Assembly: GCA_030429205.1 (NCBI GenBank)
Contig: JAUICZ010000001.1
Coordinates: 982,806-1,046,805 of the forward strand
From: Bacteroidia bacterium
GTDB lineage: Bacteria; Bacteroidota; Bacteroidia; Chitinophagales; Chitinophagaceae
Length of the DNA: 64,000 nucleotides
Direction of reading: 5' to 3'
Below the pieces are notes generated by a model. That model did not search any database, was not told the origin of the DNA, and saw only the letters and a list, made by a program, of their open reading frames with translations. Every line of letters begins with the position of its first letter. Positions within the stretch are counted from its first letter, which is position 1. Made by a program: the position numbers and the translations under genes. Positions 25,739 through 35,126 of this stretch are shown in pieces.

Positions 25739-26779
25739 ATGAGTAAAATATTAGTTACAGGCGGTTGTGGATACATTGGTGGGCACACCATTGTAGACCT
25801 TATAGAAAATGGTTTTGAAGTGATCTCTATAGACGATTTGTCTAAAGGTTCTCTACGAATGAATGAAGGCGTAGCAAAGGTTGTTGGTCATCCGGTGAAA
25901 AACTACAGGGTGAATCTTTGTAACCTTGAAGACACGGAAGCTGTATTCATTGAAAATCCTGACATTGTAGGTATCATACATTTTGCAGCATTTAAATCAG
26001 TGCCTGAATCTGTAGATCACCCACTTAGATACTTTAGAAACAACATTAACTCGTTGGTGAATCTTTTGCAATGCGCTAAAGAAAATAATGTAGCTCATTT
26101 TGTTTTCTCTTCTTCTTGTTCTGTATACGGAAACCCGGAAAAACTACCTGTTGATGAGAAAGCAAAGTTGGCAGAACCGGAGTCTCCATATGCCCGTACC
26201 AAACAGATGGGAGAGGATATTTGTAAAGACTTTTGCAAGGCAAACCCCGGGTTTAATGTTACGCTGTTACGTTACTTTAATCCGGTAGGGGCACACTCTT
26301 CTGCATTAATAGGCGAGTTGCAGGAAAAACCGGAGAATCTGGTACCTGTTATTACTCAAACAGCTATTGGTAAAAAATCAGAGATGCAAGTGTTTGGTAC
26401 GGACTATGATACCCGTGACGGCTCTTGCGTACGAGATTATATTCACGTAATGGATATTGCTAATGCGCACACAAAAGCATTGCAGTATACACTTGAAGGG
26501 CGTAACTCCGAAGCTTGTGAGGTTTTTAATTTAGGTAGCGGTAACGGTGTTACAGTTCTTGAGTTGATTAATGCCTTTGAAAAAATTTCCGGTGAGAAGT
26601 TGAATTATAAACTGGGACCGCGCAGACCGGGAGATGTTGTTGCTGTATATGCAGACAACTGTAAAGCAAGAGCTTGCCTGGATTGGGACATTAAGTATGA
26701 TCTGGAGCAAATGATGGATACTGCATGGAGATGGGAGCAGGCATTGAAAAAGGAAACAGCACAAAGTAGTTTAAAATAA
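25739..26779 (+). CDS. galE: UDP-glucose 4-epimerase
   Basis: Interconverts UDP-glucose and UDP-galactose with bound NAD. Protein of 346 aa from MSKILVTGGCGYIGGHT; the NAD-binding TGGCGYIGGH is at about 6-15. The catalytic Ser/Thr-Tyr-Lys set is visible as SSSCSVYG and SPYARTKQMGE (Tyr-x3-Lys). Conserved RYFNPVGAH and RPGDV follow. The frame opens 10 codons earlier at a TTG, but the promoter box lies inside that region. It is the last plus-strand gene before a bidirectional terminator and a convergent nucleotidyltransferase gene. Confidence 0.93.
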   Translation: MSKILVTGGCGYIGGHTIVDLIENGFEVISIDDLSKGSLRMNEGVAKVVGHPVKNYRVNLCNLEDTEAVFIENPDIVGIIHFAAFKSVPESVDHPLRYFRNNINSLVNLLQCAKENNVAHFVFSSSCSVYGNPEKLPVDEKAKLAEPESPYARTKQMGEDICKDFCKANPGFNVTLLRYFNPVGAHSSALIGELQEKPENLVPVITQTAIGKKSEMQVFGTDYDTRDGSCVRDYIHVMDIANAHTKALQYTLEGRNSEACEVFNLGSGNGVTVLELINAFEKISGEKLNYKLGPRRPGDVVAVYADNCKARACLDWDIKYDLEQMMDTAWRWEQALKKETAQSSLK

Positions 26780-26780
26780 A

Positions 26781-26801
26781 AAAGCGGCATTTGCCGCTTT
26801 T
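26781..26801. terminator. Bidirectional terminator galE / nucleotidyltransferase
   Basis: AAAGCGGC-ATTT-GCCGCTTT hairpin with A-run before and T-run after, in the 24-bp gap between two convergent genes. Confidence 0.75.
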
Positions 26802-26803
26802 CT

Positions 26804-27802
26804 TTATTTAAGATCTATCTCAGTATTATCACCGATATTTAAACTCTGACTCAAGCCGCGCACGTAGGCATCACTACCAATTATAGAAGAGTGTAGTACC
26901 ACTTCATCCAGCTCTGCAAAAGAACCGATAATGCTGTCTTTTATAATGGATGAGTGGATAGTTGTATTCTCACCTATTGTTACATTCGGTCCTATTATAG
27001 AATGACTGATCTTACAGCCTTCTGAAATACTTACCGGTGGTATAATAACACTGGTATCGTATTGGTATGAAGGTTGCTCGTCTGCACTATCTGATTGTTC
27101 TTTTAAAAGAGTAGCGTTGGTGTGCAATAGTGTTTCTTTTTTACCACAATCAAACCAGTTGTTTACACGAAAAGCTTTGAAGGAATGCCCTTGTTCTATC
27201 ATGTATTGTAGCGCATTGGTCAGGTGGTATTCGCCCTCTTCGTTTTTGCGATGTTCCAGGTGTTTGTCAATTGCTTTAAATAAAGCCTCTGTCTCTTTAA
27301 TATAATAAACACCAACCATAGCCATGTTAGACTTTGGTATCAATGGCTTCTCAACCACTTTCAGCACATTGTTATCATCATCCAGTTCCGCAACACCAAA
27401 ACTACGGGGGTCATCTACTTTTCTTACTCCAATTTGTGAAACTTTACTATTGAGAACTTCCTTTACATTATAGTCGCAAATGGTATCACCCAGTACGATC
27501 ATGATATCATCGTTTTGCACAATGTTCTTGGTCAGCCAAATTGCATGGCCGGTGCCCATTCTGTCTGTTTGGTTTACTAATGTGTATGACAGGTTTGGAT
27601 ACTTTTTAGAAAGGTATAAGCGTATCTTTTCACCCAGATAACCTATTACGAATACAAACTCATTAACACCTGCTTCCAATAACTGATCGATAATAACACT
27701 CAAAATGGTTTTACCGGCTATTGGTATCAGTGCTTTAGGCTGTGTGTATGTGAGCGGACGGAGCTTAGTACCTACACCCGCTACCGGGATAATAGCTTTC
27801 AC
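26804..27802 (-). CDS. Sugar-1-phosphate nucleotidyltransferase with beta-helix tail
   Basis: Protein of 332 aa. The nucleotidyltransferase domain (1-235) starts with the signature GVGTKLRPLTYTQPKALIPI (GxGTR-like, Lys instead of Arg), then VLGDTICDYN (metal Asp), VVEKP and GVYYI. The C-terminal part (about 245-325) has hexapeptide-like repeats (ISEGCKISHSIIGPNVTIG) forming a left-handed beta-helix. This matches glucose-1-phosphate thymidylyl- or uridylyltransferase-like proteins; the exact nucleotide and sugar cannot be read from the sequence. Convergent with galE, another NDP-sugar enzyme. Confidence 0.85.
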   Translation of the reverse strand: MKAIIPVAGVGTKLRPLTYTQPKALIPIAGKTILSVIIDQLLEAGVNEFVFVIGYLGEKIRLYLSKKYPNLSYTLVNQTDRMGTGHAIWLTKNIVQNDDIMIVLGDTICDYNVKEVLNSKVSQIGVRKVDDPRSFGVAELDDDNNVLKVVEKPLIPKSNMAMVGVYYIKETEALFKAIDKHLEHRKNEEGEYHLTNALQYMIEQGHSFKAFRVNNWFDCGKKETLLHTNATLLKEQSDSADEQPSYQYDTSVIIPPVSISEGCKISHSIIGPNVTIGENTTIHSSIIKDSIIGSFAELDEVVLHSSIIGSDAYVRGLSQSLNIGDNTEIDLK

Positions 27803-27890
27803 AATTACTATGTTTGGTTGTTTAGTGCATTGAAATGCTTTGTGAAAATACTATAAAAACGGGGATTGGACAGATATGCTTTATTAATAC

Positions 27891-28274
27891 TTAATAAAGT
27901 GTTTTTATAAACTGATCTGACCAGGTGTTTATAGACTCTTTATTACGTATCAGGTTTGACTTATAGGATTGAAACTGAGCCATTAACTGCTGTTGACGGT
28001 TGAGCTTTTCTTTGAGCTTTCTTTTATCTGAAGAGCTGGCATTTTTTACACTATCTCTGGTTTGCTTGATGAATGTATCCATTTGTGTAGCTACATCTTT
28101 AAACAAAATGCCAGCAGCCCTTTCGTTGCCTTCTGCCAAATAAGATACCAGTTGGCGAACCTTCGATTGGAATAAGATACGTTCATCCGGTTGGTCAGAC
28201 GTAGTATTGTTGTTTTGTGCAAAGCTTGTAAAACTAAACGCGCACAAAGCCAAAGCTGTAAGTAGTAGTTTCAT
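27891..28274 (-). CDS. Small secreted helical protein
   Basis: Protein of 127 aa with a signal peptide (cleavage after SFTSFAQ). The mature part is almost entirely helical and charged, with a probable coiled coil at about 60-105 (many Lys, Glu and Gln). No family recognised. It lies between the nucleotidyltransferase and the UbiD-family gene, all minus strand, with 46-88 bp gaps, so co-transcription is possible but not certain. Confidence 0.65.
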   Translation of the reverse strand: MKLLLTALALCAFSFTSFAQNNNTTSDQPDERILFQSKVRQLVSYLAEGNERAAGILFKDVATQMDTFIKQTRDSVKNASSSDKRKLKEKLNRQQQLMAQFQSYKSNLIRNKESINTWSDQFIKTLY

Positions 28275-28320
28275 AATACTGCAATTAAATATATGAAAAT
28301 TGCTGTATTGTTTCTGTTAA

Positions 28321-30228
28321 CTATAAACCATCTTCAATAGCAGCTTCCTCTCCGTACATCTGTGGCTGATACTTTAATGATGGAGAAACAATAAGTTTGC
28401 CAAGGTTAAGGTCTTTCCACTTTTCATCTACCGACTTTATAGTAGCATTGTCTGCTGCGATAATATTAGGCCATGGGCGTTCAAAACCATCCAGTTCTTT
28501 GGTTTTTCTTGTGCCATCCAGCCCGATTATATTTTGCTCGTCGTTATAAAAATGGTCGCGCTTAGGATCCAAGTTGTTACATAAACGCCATAAGGTGTCA
28601 GCAATATCTTCAGCATTAACGGTATGTTCTACATAAAGCACCATTTTTATGCCTTTCATTTCCGGCAATGCACATAACTTTTGGTGAAGTTCTTTTACAT
28701 GTCCTTTGCGTTCTTTTTGAACAGATACAAATACTACAGGAATACTCTTTTTAAGTGCAAGGTTTACATTTATGCTCTTTATTTCAGAGAAAGCCTGTAA
28801 AATGTTCGAAGCACTCAAATTGCTGTTAGGTACATAAGGGGTTAATGGTTCAGATATTTCTTCTTCTTGTTTTCTAGTACCGTCGATACACATTTTACCA
28901 CCAAAGCCAAGTTTGCTGCAACTATGGTCCAGTACATCCATTGGCCCCTGACTGAAATAAATATCTGTAGCAGGGTTTAAGTTGTCGAATACATATTTAG
29001 TCAGGGTTTCATAGTCGTTGATGTCTATCTGCTTATCTGTAATAGCGAGTATTTTATTAAACATCATTTGCCCTGCACCCCACATGGCATTCATTACTTT
29101 CTGTCCTTGCCCTGCATACTCTTTATCTATAGAAGTAATGACCAGGTTGTGAAACACTCCTTCTACAGGCATATTCATATCCTCTATTTCAGGCACCATG
29201 GTCATCTTGATAGGTGCTAAGAAAATACGTTCTGTAGCTTTCCCTAACCAGGCATCTTCTTGCGGTGGTATGCCTACAATAGTTGCAGGGTATACTGCTT
29301 CTTTTTTGTGTGTAATGGCGGTTACATGAAAACGAGGGTACCAGTCTGGCAAAGAATAATAACCTGTATGGTCGCCAAACGGGCCTTCCCATATCAATTC
29401 TTCTTCCGGGTCTACATATCCTTCTATAATAAAGTCTGCATCAGCAGGCACTTCTATTTCGGGTTGAGTGATACATTTTACCAACTCAACACGTTTCTTT
29501 CTTAAAAATCCTGCCAGCATATATTCATCCACATTTTCAGGTAGTGGTGCAGTTGCTGAATAAGTATAAACAGGGTCGCCACCGATAGCTACTGCAACAG
29601 GCATTTTTTTGCCTAACTTTTTATATTCAGTAAAGTGTTTGGCAGATACTTTGTGTTTATGCCAGTGCATACCTGTCATGGTTGGGGTAAACACCTGCAT
29701 TCTATACATGCCTATATTTCTGATATTATTATTGGGATCTTTTGTATGTATAGATGGTAAAGTGATAAACCTGCCACCATCTTTAGGCCAGCATTTTAAT
29801 ATCGGTAGTTTATCCAGATTGGGTTCGTTCATTACCACTTCCTGGCAGGCTCCTCTTCCACTCACTACTTTGGGCATCCAAGATGCGAATTTGCCCAATT
29901 GCGGCAACATGGCCAATTTCTCTAACAGCCCGTTCTTTGGCCCTGTAAGTTTCAAAAACAGGTCTTCTATCTCATTGGCTACTTCGTCCAGGTTGTCTAC
30001 CCCTAAAGCAATGCACATACGCTTTTCACTACCCATACCATTAATGAGTAGTGGGTAATCTGTGCCTGTATTCTCAAACAGCAATGCTTTGTTTCTGTCT
30101 GGCGTTTTAGATACTCTGTCGGTTATCTCTGCAATTTCTAATACAGGATCTACAAAGGTTTTGATGCGCACCAATTCGCCTGCTGCCTCAAGTTTATCTA
30201 TAAATGTTGCTAATGATTTATATGCCAT
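28321..30228 (-). CDS. UbiD-family decarboxylase (menaquinone biosynthesis type)
   Basis: Protein of 635 aa in the UbiD family of prenylated-FMN-dependent decarboxylases. Landmarks are the N-terminal LxxLExxGELxRI-like start, GACQEVVMNEPNLDKLPILK, GMYRMQVF (catalytic Arg), MHWHKHK and the block ELIWEGPFGDHTGYYSLPDW (catalytic Glu and Asp). It is longer than E. coli UbiD (about 500 aa) and fits the Bacteroidota type annotated as menaquinone biosynthesis decarboxylase (futalosine pathway or a related aromatic acid). The UbiX partner that makes prenyl-FMN is not in this window. Divergent to the lipoprotein gene at 30356. Confidence 0.9.
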   Translation of the reverse strand: MAYKSLATFIDKLEAAGELVRIKTFVDPVLEIAEITDRVSKTPDRNKALLFENTGTDYPLLINGMGSEKRMCIALGVDNLDEVANEIEDLFLKLTGPKNGLLEKLAMLPQLGKFASWMPKVVSGRGACQEVVMNEPNLDKLPILKCWPKDGGRFITLPSIHTKDPNNNIRNIGMYRMQVFTPTMTGMHWHKHKVSAKHFTEYKKLGKKMPVAVAIGGDPVYTYSATAPLPENVDEYMLAGFLRKKRVELVKCITQPEIEVPADADFIIEGYVDPEEELIWEGPFGDHTGYYSLPDWYPRFHVTAITHKKEAVYPATIVGIPPQEDAWLGKATERIFLAPIKMTMVPEIEDMNMPVEGVFHNLVITSIDKEYAGQGQKVMNAMWGAGQMMFNKILAITDKQIDINDYETLTKYVFDNLNPATDIYFSQGPMDVLDHSCSKLGFGGKMCIDGTRKQEEEISEPLTPYVPNSNLSASNILQAFSEIKSINVNLALKKSIPVVFVSVQKERKGHVKELHQKLCALPEMKGIKMVLYVEHTVNAEDIADTLWRLCNNLDPKRDHFYNDEQNIIGLDGTRKTKELDGFERPWPNIIAADNATIKSVDEKWKDLNLGKLIVSPSLKYQPQMYGEEAAIEDGL

Positions 30229-30355
30229 GTTCTGTACTTCAGTATATAAACAAATTTCTGAGAGATAGGTTCAACGCTCCAAAGGTAGCACAGCCACAGT
30301 TAATAATTGTAAATTGACAGGCTATAGTATTAGACGTATTTTGGACTCTATAATA

Positions 30356-31003
30356 ATGAAGAATAAACTGGGATATATTGTTTTCTGTTGCATTTGTTTC
30401 TGTGCCTGTAAAGATGATGCTTCACAACAGACAGGAGCATATATCAAAGAAAGGATGAAGAACATACTTAATTATCAGTGTATTGATTCTTGCAGGCAGT
30501 TGATACAGCCTGGAGATCTGCTAGTGAGGCGCGGAGATGACCTGACGAGTAGTATGTTTGCCAGCTTGAATAAGCAAGACAAAAGGTACTCTCATTGTGG
30601 GTTGGCAGTAATAGAGCAAGACTCATTATATGTGATACACAGTATTGGTGGTGAAGACAATCCTGATCAAAAGGTAAAAAAAGAGTTGTTTACTCAGTGG
30701 GTGTCTGTTGCTAATAATTTACGTTTTGCAGCGTATAGATACGCACTGGATGATACAGCAATAAAAACGTTGATAGCGAATGTGAATAGTTACTACACTG
30801 ATCAAAAAATGTTTGACATGGATTTTGATCTGCAAACAGATGATAGACTATATTGCTCGGAGATGATTTATAAAGCATTAAGGAAAACAATTGATGATAG
30901 TATTATTAAACCTGTGTATGGTTATGAAAGATGGTATGTGGGTATAGATAACTTGTACTTGAACGAACAGGCTAAACTCATTTGTGAAGTAGAATATAAG
31001 TGA
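30356..31003 (+). CDS. YiiX-like (permuted NlpC/P60) lipoprotein
   Basis: Protein of 215 aa from MKNKLGYIVF; the N-terminus is a lipoprotein signal with FCAC before Lys (lipidated Cys at about 17). The soluble part has PGDLLVRRGDD, RYSHCGLAVIE (catalytic His), and DDRLYCSEMIY (catalytic Cys), the arrangement of YiiX/YebB-type permuted papain-like hydrolases of the NlpC/P60 superfamily. These act on peptide or amide bonds, often in the cell wall or lipids; the substrate is unknown. The longer frame upstream lacks a signal peptide. A second lipoprotein gene starts 28 bp later. Confidence 0.82.
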   Translation: MKNKLGYIVFCCICFCACKDDASQQTGAYIKERMKNILNYQCIDSCRQLIQPGDLLVRRGDDLTSSMFASLNKQDKRYSHCGLAVIEQDSLYVIHSIGGEDNPDQKVKKELFTQWVSVANNLRFAAYRYALDDTAIKTLIANVNSYYTDQKMFDMDFDLQTDDRLYCSEMIYKALRKTIDDSIIKPVYGYERWYVGIDNLYLNEQAKLICEVEYK

Positions 31004-31011
31004 TAACTTTG
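30981..31011 (+). promoter_or_regulatory. Consensus promoter of the DUF4878-like lipoprotein
   Basis: TTTG (30981-30984), 19-nt spacer, TAACTTTG (31004-31011), an exact match to the Bacteroidota -33/-7 consensus. It overlaps the end of the upstream gene and lies 20 bp before the start codon. Confidence 0.65.
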
Positions 31012-31031
31012 GTAGCATTGAATTGCACAAT

Positions 31032-31472
31032 ATGATAAGACAGTTTTTGTCAGCGTTATTAGTAGTAGCTTTTATTCCGGTTTGGATAGGTTGCCAATCA
31101 GATAGTCCGGAAGGAACGGCACAGGAGTTTCTGAATAGTTTTTATCAAATGGATTTTGATAAAGCAATAGCACTATCTACACCACAACAGGCAGAGCTTG
31201 TAAAACAGGTAGAACAGTTTGCTTCACTTACTTCGGATTCAGCAAGAGCGGTTCGTAAAAATGTAAAAGTAGAGATAGTGAATGTGGCAGTTGATGGTGA
31301 TAATGCTATCATTACATATACCAATTCATTGGAGCCTTCTGAGTCTACTTTGAAGATGACTAAAGAAAGTGGAAAGTGGCTGGCCAATAATTCTAAAGAA
31401 GATATAACCACAGATGTAAGTGCTGAGCCGGAAAACGATGAAAAGGCTGAAGAGCCTGCTAAAGAACAATAA
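31032..31472 (+). CDS. DUF4878-type lipoprotein
   Basis: Protein of 146 aa from MIRQFLSALL (ATG; a TTG three codons earlier is less likely). The lipoprotein signal ends at WIGCQ (Cys about 21). The mature domain (SPEGTAQEFLNSFYQMDFDKA, then a strand-rich region and WLANN) matches the NTF2-like DUF4878 group of lipoproteins. The tail (about 120-146) is very acidic with Glu, Ala and Lys. Function unknown. It has its own promoter and a strong terminator, although the preceding gene is only 28 bp away. Confidence 0.8.
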   Translation: MIRQFLSALLVVAFIPVWIGCQSDSPEGTAQEFLNSFYQMDFDKAIALSTPQQAELVKQVEQFASLTSDSARAVRKNVKVEIVNVAVDGDNAIITYTNSLEPSESTLKMTKESGKWLANNSKEDITTDVSAEPENDEKAEEPAKEQ

Positions 31473-31493
31473 GATCCATTAGATTCATATCTT

Positions 31494-31527
31494 GAAAGGC
31501 TGCTATCATTAGTAGCCTTTCTTTTTT
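31494..31527 (+). terminator. Terminator after the DUF4878-type lipoprotein
   Basis: An 11-bp stem (one G-U pair) with a 6-nt loop, followed by six Ts, 22 bp after the stop codon and 12 bp before the SpmAB start. Confidence 0.8.
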
Positions 31528-31538
31528 ACCTTTAAGCT

Positions 31539-32798
31539 ATGGCGCTAAACTACATATGGGTAGCATTTTTTGTAATAGGTTTTACGGTAGCTGTAATAAA
31601 AGTTATTGCAACCGGTGATGGCAGTATCATGAGTGATATGATGAACGGTATGTTTGATAGTGCCAAAACAGGTTTTACTATTTCAATAGGTTTAACCGGA
31701 ATGATGGCGCTATGGTTGGGCATCATGCGTGTTGGAGAAAAAGGTGGTGTCATTAGTGCGTTCTCAAAAGCCGTCTCTCCGTTCTTTAGAATACTATTCA
31801 GAGGAGTACCTAAAAAACATCCCGCCAGCGGTAGTGTGATGATGAACTTCTCTGCCAATATGTTGGGGCTGGATAATGCAGCTACGCCATTAGGTTTAAA
31901 AGCGATGGAAGAGTTACAAGAGCTTAATGAATCTGATACCACTGCCAGCGATGCACAGATTATGTTCTTAGTGCTGAACACAGCAGGTGTTACATTAATA
32001 CCTACGTCTGTTATTGCCATTACTCAAACACTGGCGATAGAACAAAATGTGGCAAACTTCAATGCTGCTGATATTTTCTTGCCTACGCTCATTGTTACTT
32101 TTATTTCATTTATCGCAGGTATGATAGCTGTTGCAGCGTATCAGAAAATTAATTTATTAAAACTGCCGGTTCTTTTATTTGTAGGTGGTTTTGGCGCTAT
32201 CATTGCTACGCTATATTTCTTTTTATCAAAACTGCCGCCTGAAGAGATGGGGAATGTCATCGGTGCTATAGGTGCGGGTATAATAATGTTGTTGGTGGTA
32301 ATGTTTATTCTTGCCGGTGCGGTGAAGAAAGTAAACGTATACGATCATTTTGTAGAAGGTGCAAAAGAAGGGTTTAAAGTGGCGGTTCGTATAATACCAT
32401 ATTTGGTTGCTATGTTGGTGGCCATTAGTGTGTTCCGCACATCTGGCTGTATGGGATATTTAGTAGATGGCATCGGCGCATTGGTTGCTATGGTAGGCTT
32501 ACCTACAGATTGGGTGGCCGACTTGCCGATAGGTTTGATGAAGCCATTAAGTGGTAGTGGTGCTCGCGGTGTGATGGTAGATGTAATGAAAGCGCACGGT
32601 GTAGATTCATTTCAGGGTAAGCTGGCTGCTATTATGCAAGGCTCAACAGAAACTACCTTTTATGTATTAGCGGTATACTTTGGTAGTGTCAATATCAAAA
32701 ATAGCAAGTACGCTTTACTCTGTGGTTTGTTTGCCGACTTGGTAAGTGTGATCGTCGCTATTATAGTTGCTTATGCCTTCTTCGGGCACCTGCTGTAA
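31539..32798 (+). CDS. Fused SpmA-SpmB nucleoside-recognition-domain membrane protein
   Basis: Protein of 419 aa with about ten hydrophobic segments. Two similar halves are visible: the first (about 1-200) with NFSANMLGLDNAATPLGLKA (the SpmA signature), the second (about 225-419) with MKPLSGSGARGVMVDVM and GSTETTFYVLAVYFGSVN (the SpmB signature). In Bacillus these are two separate spore-maturation proteins; here one chain carries both. Bacteroidota do not form spores, so another transport or core role is likely. A terminator separates it from the upstream gene. Confidence 0.88.
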   Translation: MALNYIWVAFFVIGFTVAVIKVIATGDGSIMSDMMNGMFDSAKTGFTISIGLTGMMALWLGIMRVGEKGGVISAFSKAVSPFFRILFRGVPKKHPASGSVMMNFSANMLGLDNAATPLGLKAMEELQELNESDTTASDAQIMFLVLNTAGVTLIPTSVIAITQTLAIEQNVANFNAADIFLPTLIVTFISFIAGMIAVAAYQKINLLKLPVLLFVGGFGAIIATLYFFLSKLPPEEMGNVIGAIGAGIIMLLVVMFILAGAVKKVNVYDHFVEGAKEGFKVAVRIIPYLVAMLVAISVFRTSGCMGYLVDGIGALVAMVGLPTDWVADLPIGLMKPLSGSGARGVMVDVMKAHGVDSFQGKLAAIMQGSTETTFYVLAVYFGSVNIKNSKYALLCGLFADLVSVIVAIIVAYAFFGHLL

Positions 32799-32799
32799 A

Positions 32800-33381
32800 C
32801 TATGTGGTTTGCTTATTAATGACTTGCTGTGTTTCAGGTGCACTATAGTCACTCATCCATTCAATTAACTCTTCCGGTGACGGGCTGAATTTTAGTATTT
32901 CCCTGATGCGTTCGCTCAAGAAACCTTCCTGTACCATCATGGTGTTTTGGGCTTTCAAAGGGTCGTAATAGCCGTTTATATTCAGTACCCCAACTGGTTT
33001 TTCGTGCATGCCCAACTGCCCCCAGGTTAGAATCTCAAACATCTCTTCCATAGTACCCCAGCCACCCGGTAGTACCATAAAGGCATCACTGCGGTCGTAC
33101 ATTTTCAGTTTTCGTTCGTGCATGGTGTTCACAACAATAAGCTCAGAAAGACCTTCGTGAACAATCTCTTTTTGTTCTAAGAAATGTGGGATAACACCTG
33201 TTACAGTACCATTGTTATTTAGAACACCATCTGCTACAGCGCCCATTAATCCCACCTTAGCCGCACCATATACCAGGTGGATGTTTCTTTCAGCCAACAA
33301 GCCACCAAGCTTATATGCCTGCTCTCTATGAACAGGGTTATAACCTTCTCGTGAACCACAAAATACTGCAATGCTCTTCAT
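32800..33381 (-). CDS. LOG-family protein (TIGR00730), nucleotide phosphoribohydrolase type
   Basis: Protein of 193 aa with a Rossmann fold: VFCGSREGYNP at the N-terminus, VYGAAKVGLMGAVAD, and the diagnostic PGGWGTMEEMFE loop with downstream TWGQLGMHEKPV. LOG-type enzymes cleave the ribose-base bond of nucleoside monophosphates, including cytokinin monophosphates; bacterial physiological substrates are not settled. Single gene, ending 1 bp from the convergent SpmAB gene. Confidence 0.9.
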   Translation of the reverse strand: MKSIAVFCGSREGYNPVHREQAYKLGGLLAERNIHLVYGAAKVGLMGAVADGVLNNNGTVTGVIPHFLEQKEIVHEGLSELIVVNTMHERKLKMYDRSDAFMVLPGGWGTMEEMFEILTWGQLGMHEKPVGVLNINGYYDPLKAQNTMMVQEGFLSERIREILKFSPSPEELIEWMSDYSAPETQQVINKQTT

Positions 33382-33404
33382 GCTAGTTGCTAAATTGAAT
33401 ATGG

Positions 33405-33412
33405 CAAAGTTA
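33405..33412 (-). promoter_or_regulatory. Putative -7 box of the LOG-family gene
   Basis: TAACTTTG on the minus strand, 24 bp before the start codon, fits TAnnTTTG. Confidence 0.45.
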
Positions 33413-33455
33413 TGCCTTTGGGATTAATAGACTATTACCGACTTGTTAAAATGCG

Positions 33456-34670
33456 CTACAGTACCTCTACCTGGTTGTGTAGTAAGTCTTCAAAATTATC
33501 ACGCTTTCTTATTTCGAAGGTCTTACCATTTTTAATCATAACCTCCGCAGGTTTTAGCCTTGAATTAAAGTTGCTACTCATCATATAGCAGTAAGCACCT
33601 GCATTATGAAACTTTAAGATGTCTCCTTCTCGTACTTCATTCAGTACTCGGTCCCAGGCAAATGTATCGGTTTCACAAATGTTACCTACAATTGTATAAA
33701 TGCGTTTCACCCCATCGGGGTTAGATATATTAGAGATCTTGTGGTATGCATCATAGAACATAGGGCGTATCAAATGGTTAAAACCAGAGTCGATACCCAC
33801 GAAAACAGTAGCAGGTGTTTGTTTTATAACATTGGTTTTTACTACAAAACTTCCCGCCTCACTAACTAAGTATTTTCCAGGCTCAAACCATATCTCCAAA
33901 GTACGATTATACTCTGCTTCGAAGTTTTTAACAGCCTCTGTAAGTTGTAGCCCAAGTGTATTTACATCAGTTTCGATTTCATCATCACGATATGGTACTT
34001 TAAAACCACTACCCAGATCTAAGTATTCAAGATCATCAAAATGGCGTGCCATTTCAAACATTACTTCCAAGCCACGTAAGAAAACACCTGCGTCTTTTAT
34101 CTCACTACCCGTGTGCATATGTAAGCCTTGCACATGCAGGTTGGTAGTTTTAACTACGCGTTCAATATGCCTCATCTGGTGTATGGAGATACCAAACTTG
34201 CTATCAATGTGTCCTGTTGATATTTTGTAATTACCGCCGGCTTCAATATGCGGGTTAATGCGGATACAAACAGGGTAGCTATTACCATATTTGTTACCGA
34301 ACCTTTCCAGTATAGAAATATTGTCAATATTGATGTTGACCCCCAGGTCTTTACCTTCTTCTATCTCTGCAAAATCAACACAGTTTGGAGTGAACAAAAT
34401 GTCTTTTGGTTCGAAACCTGATTTTAAAGCCAACTTTACTTCGTTAATACTCACACAATCAATGCAAGAGCCCAGGCTTTTCATATACTTCAGAATATTG
34501 ATGTTGGTCAATGCCTTACATGCATAGAATATGCGTGTAGGGTGGTCTTTAAAAGCCTCCTCTAGCTTATTGTATTGCTCTTTTATCTTCTCTGCGTGAT
34601 ACACATATGTAGGTGTACCATACTCTCTGGCAATTTCAATTAGCTGTTCGTCACTGATCGTGTTGTTCAT
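33456..34670 (-). CDS. lysA: Diaminopimelate decarboxylase
   Basis: PLP enzyme of the alanine-racemase-fold type that makes L-lysine from meso-diaminopimelate, the last step of lysine synthesis. Protein of 404 aa. Lys52 in IFYACKALTN should bind PLP; HMHTGSEI, LDLGSGFKVPY, EPGKYLVSEAG, the CETDTFAWDR block (active-site Cys from the other subunit) and HNAGAYCYMMSSNFNSR are in place. YACKA replaces the common YAVKA. It stands alone with its own promoter; the adhesin locus begins beyond a long non-coding stretch. Confidence 0.93.
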   Translation of the reverse strand: MNNTISDEQLIEIAREYGTPTYVYHAEKIKEQYNKLEEAFKDHPTRIFYACKALTNINILKYMKSLGSCIDCVSINEVKLALKSGFEPKDILFTPNCVDFAEIEEGKDLGVNINIDNISILERFGNKYGNSYPVCIRINPHIEAGGNYKISTGHIDSKFGISIHQMRHIERVVKTTNLHVQGLHMHTGSEIKDAGVFLRGLEVMFEMARHFDDLEYLDLGSGFKVPYRDDEIETDVNTLGLQLTEAVKNFEAEYNRTLEIWFEPGKYLVSEAGSFVVKTNVIKQTPATVFVGIDSGFNHLIRPMFYDAYHKISNISNPDGVKRIYTIVGNICETDTFAWDRVLNEVREGDILKFHNAGAYCYMMSSNFNSRLKPAEVMIKNGKTFEIRKRDNFEDLLHNQVEVL

Positions 34671-34691
34671 CGTATATAATTATAAAGTGTG

Positions 34692-34699
34692 CAAAAATA
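34692..34699 (-). promoter_or_regulatory. Putative -7 box of lysA
   Basis: TATTTTTG on the minus strand, 21 bp before the lysA start, fits TAnnTTTG. Confidence 0.45.
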
Positions 34700-35126
34700 G
34701 AAAAAGAGGAGGTTTAATGTATCAACCTGCTCTTTTAAATCTGTTTATTGAAATATGAATGGCCTTTATTCAATTAAGTAAGTGCACTCGGTAGTATAGC
34801 TCTGTTTATCAGCTTTGCCTTAGATATATTGTTGCAAGAGTGCCAGTGGTATATTTAAGGTGTCTGTTCATACAATTTTAGTAATATTTAATCTCGAGTT
34901 AAGGAACAAATCTTTAGCTGGTTTTTAAAGGTCCAAACAGCTACTTTACGCCATTTTTTCTCATATAATAATTTATTACATGTTTTTTTAAGTTATCTAA
35001 GTCTGCTCTGGGCTTGACTTGTAGCGTTCAAGCTGCGTTTGTTCTGTTTTTTCATAAAACAGTATATCATGCTAGGCTACCAGTTTACTGGTCTACTATT
35101 AAAGTTGGAAATTAGACCATGACTGC

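Noticed and set aside
31539-32798. SpmA/SpmB as evidence of sporulation
   Set aside because: No other sporulation gene present and the organism looks like Bacteroidota, which do not form endospores.
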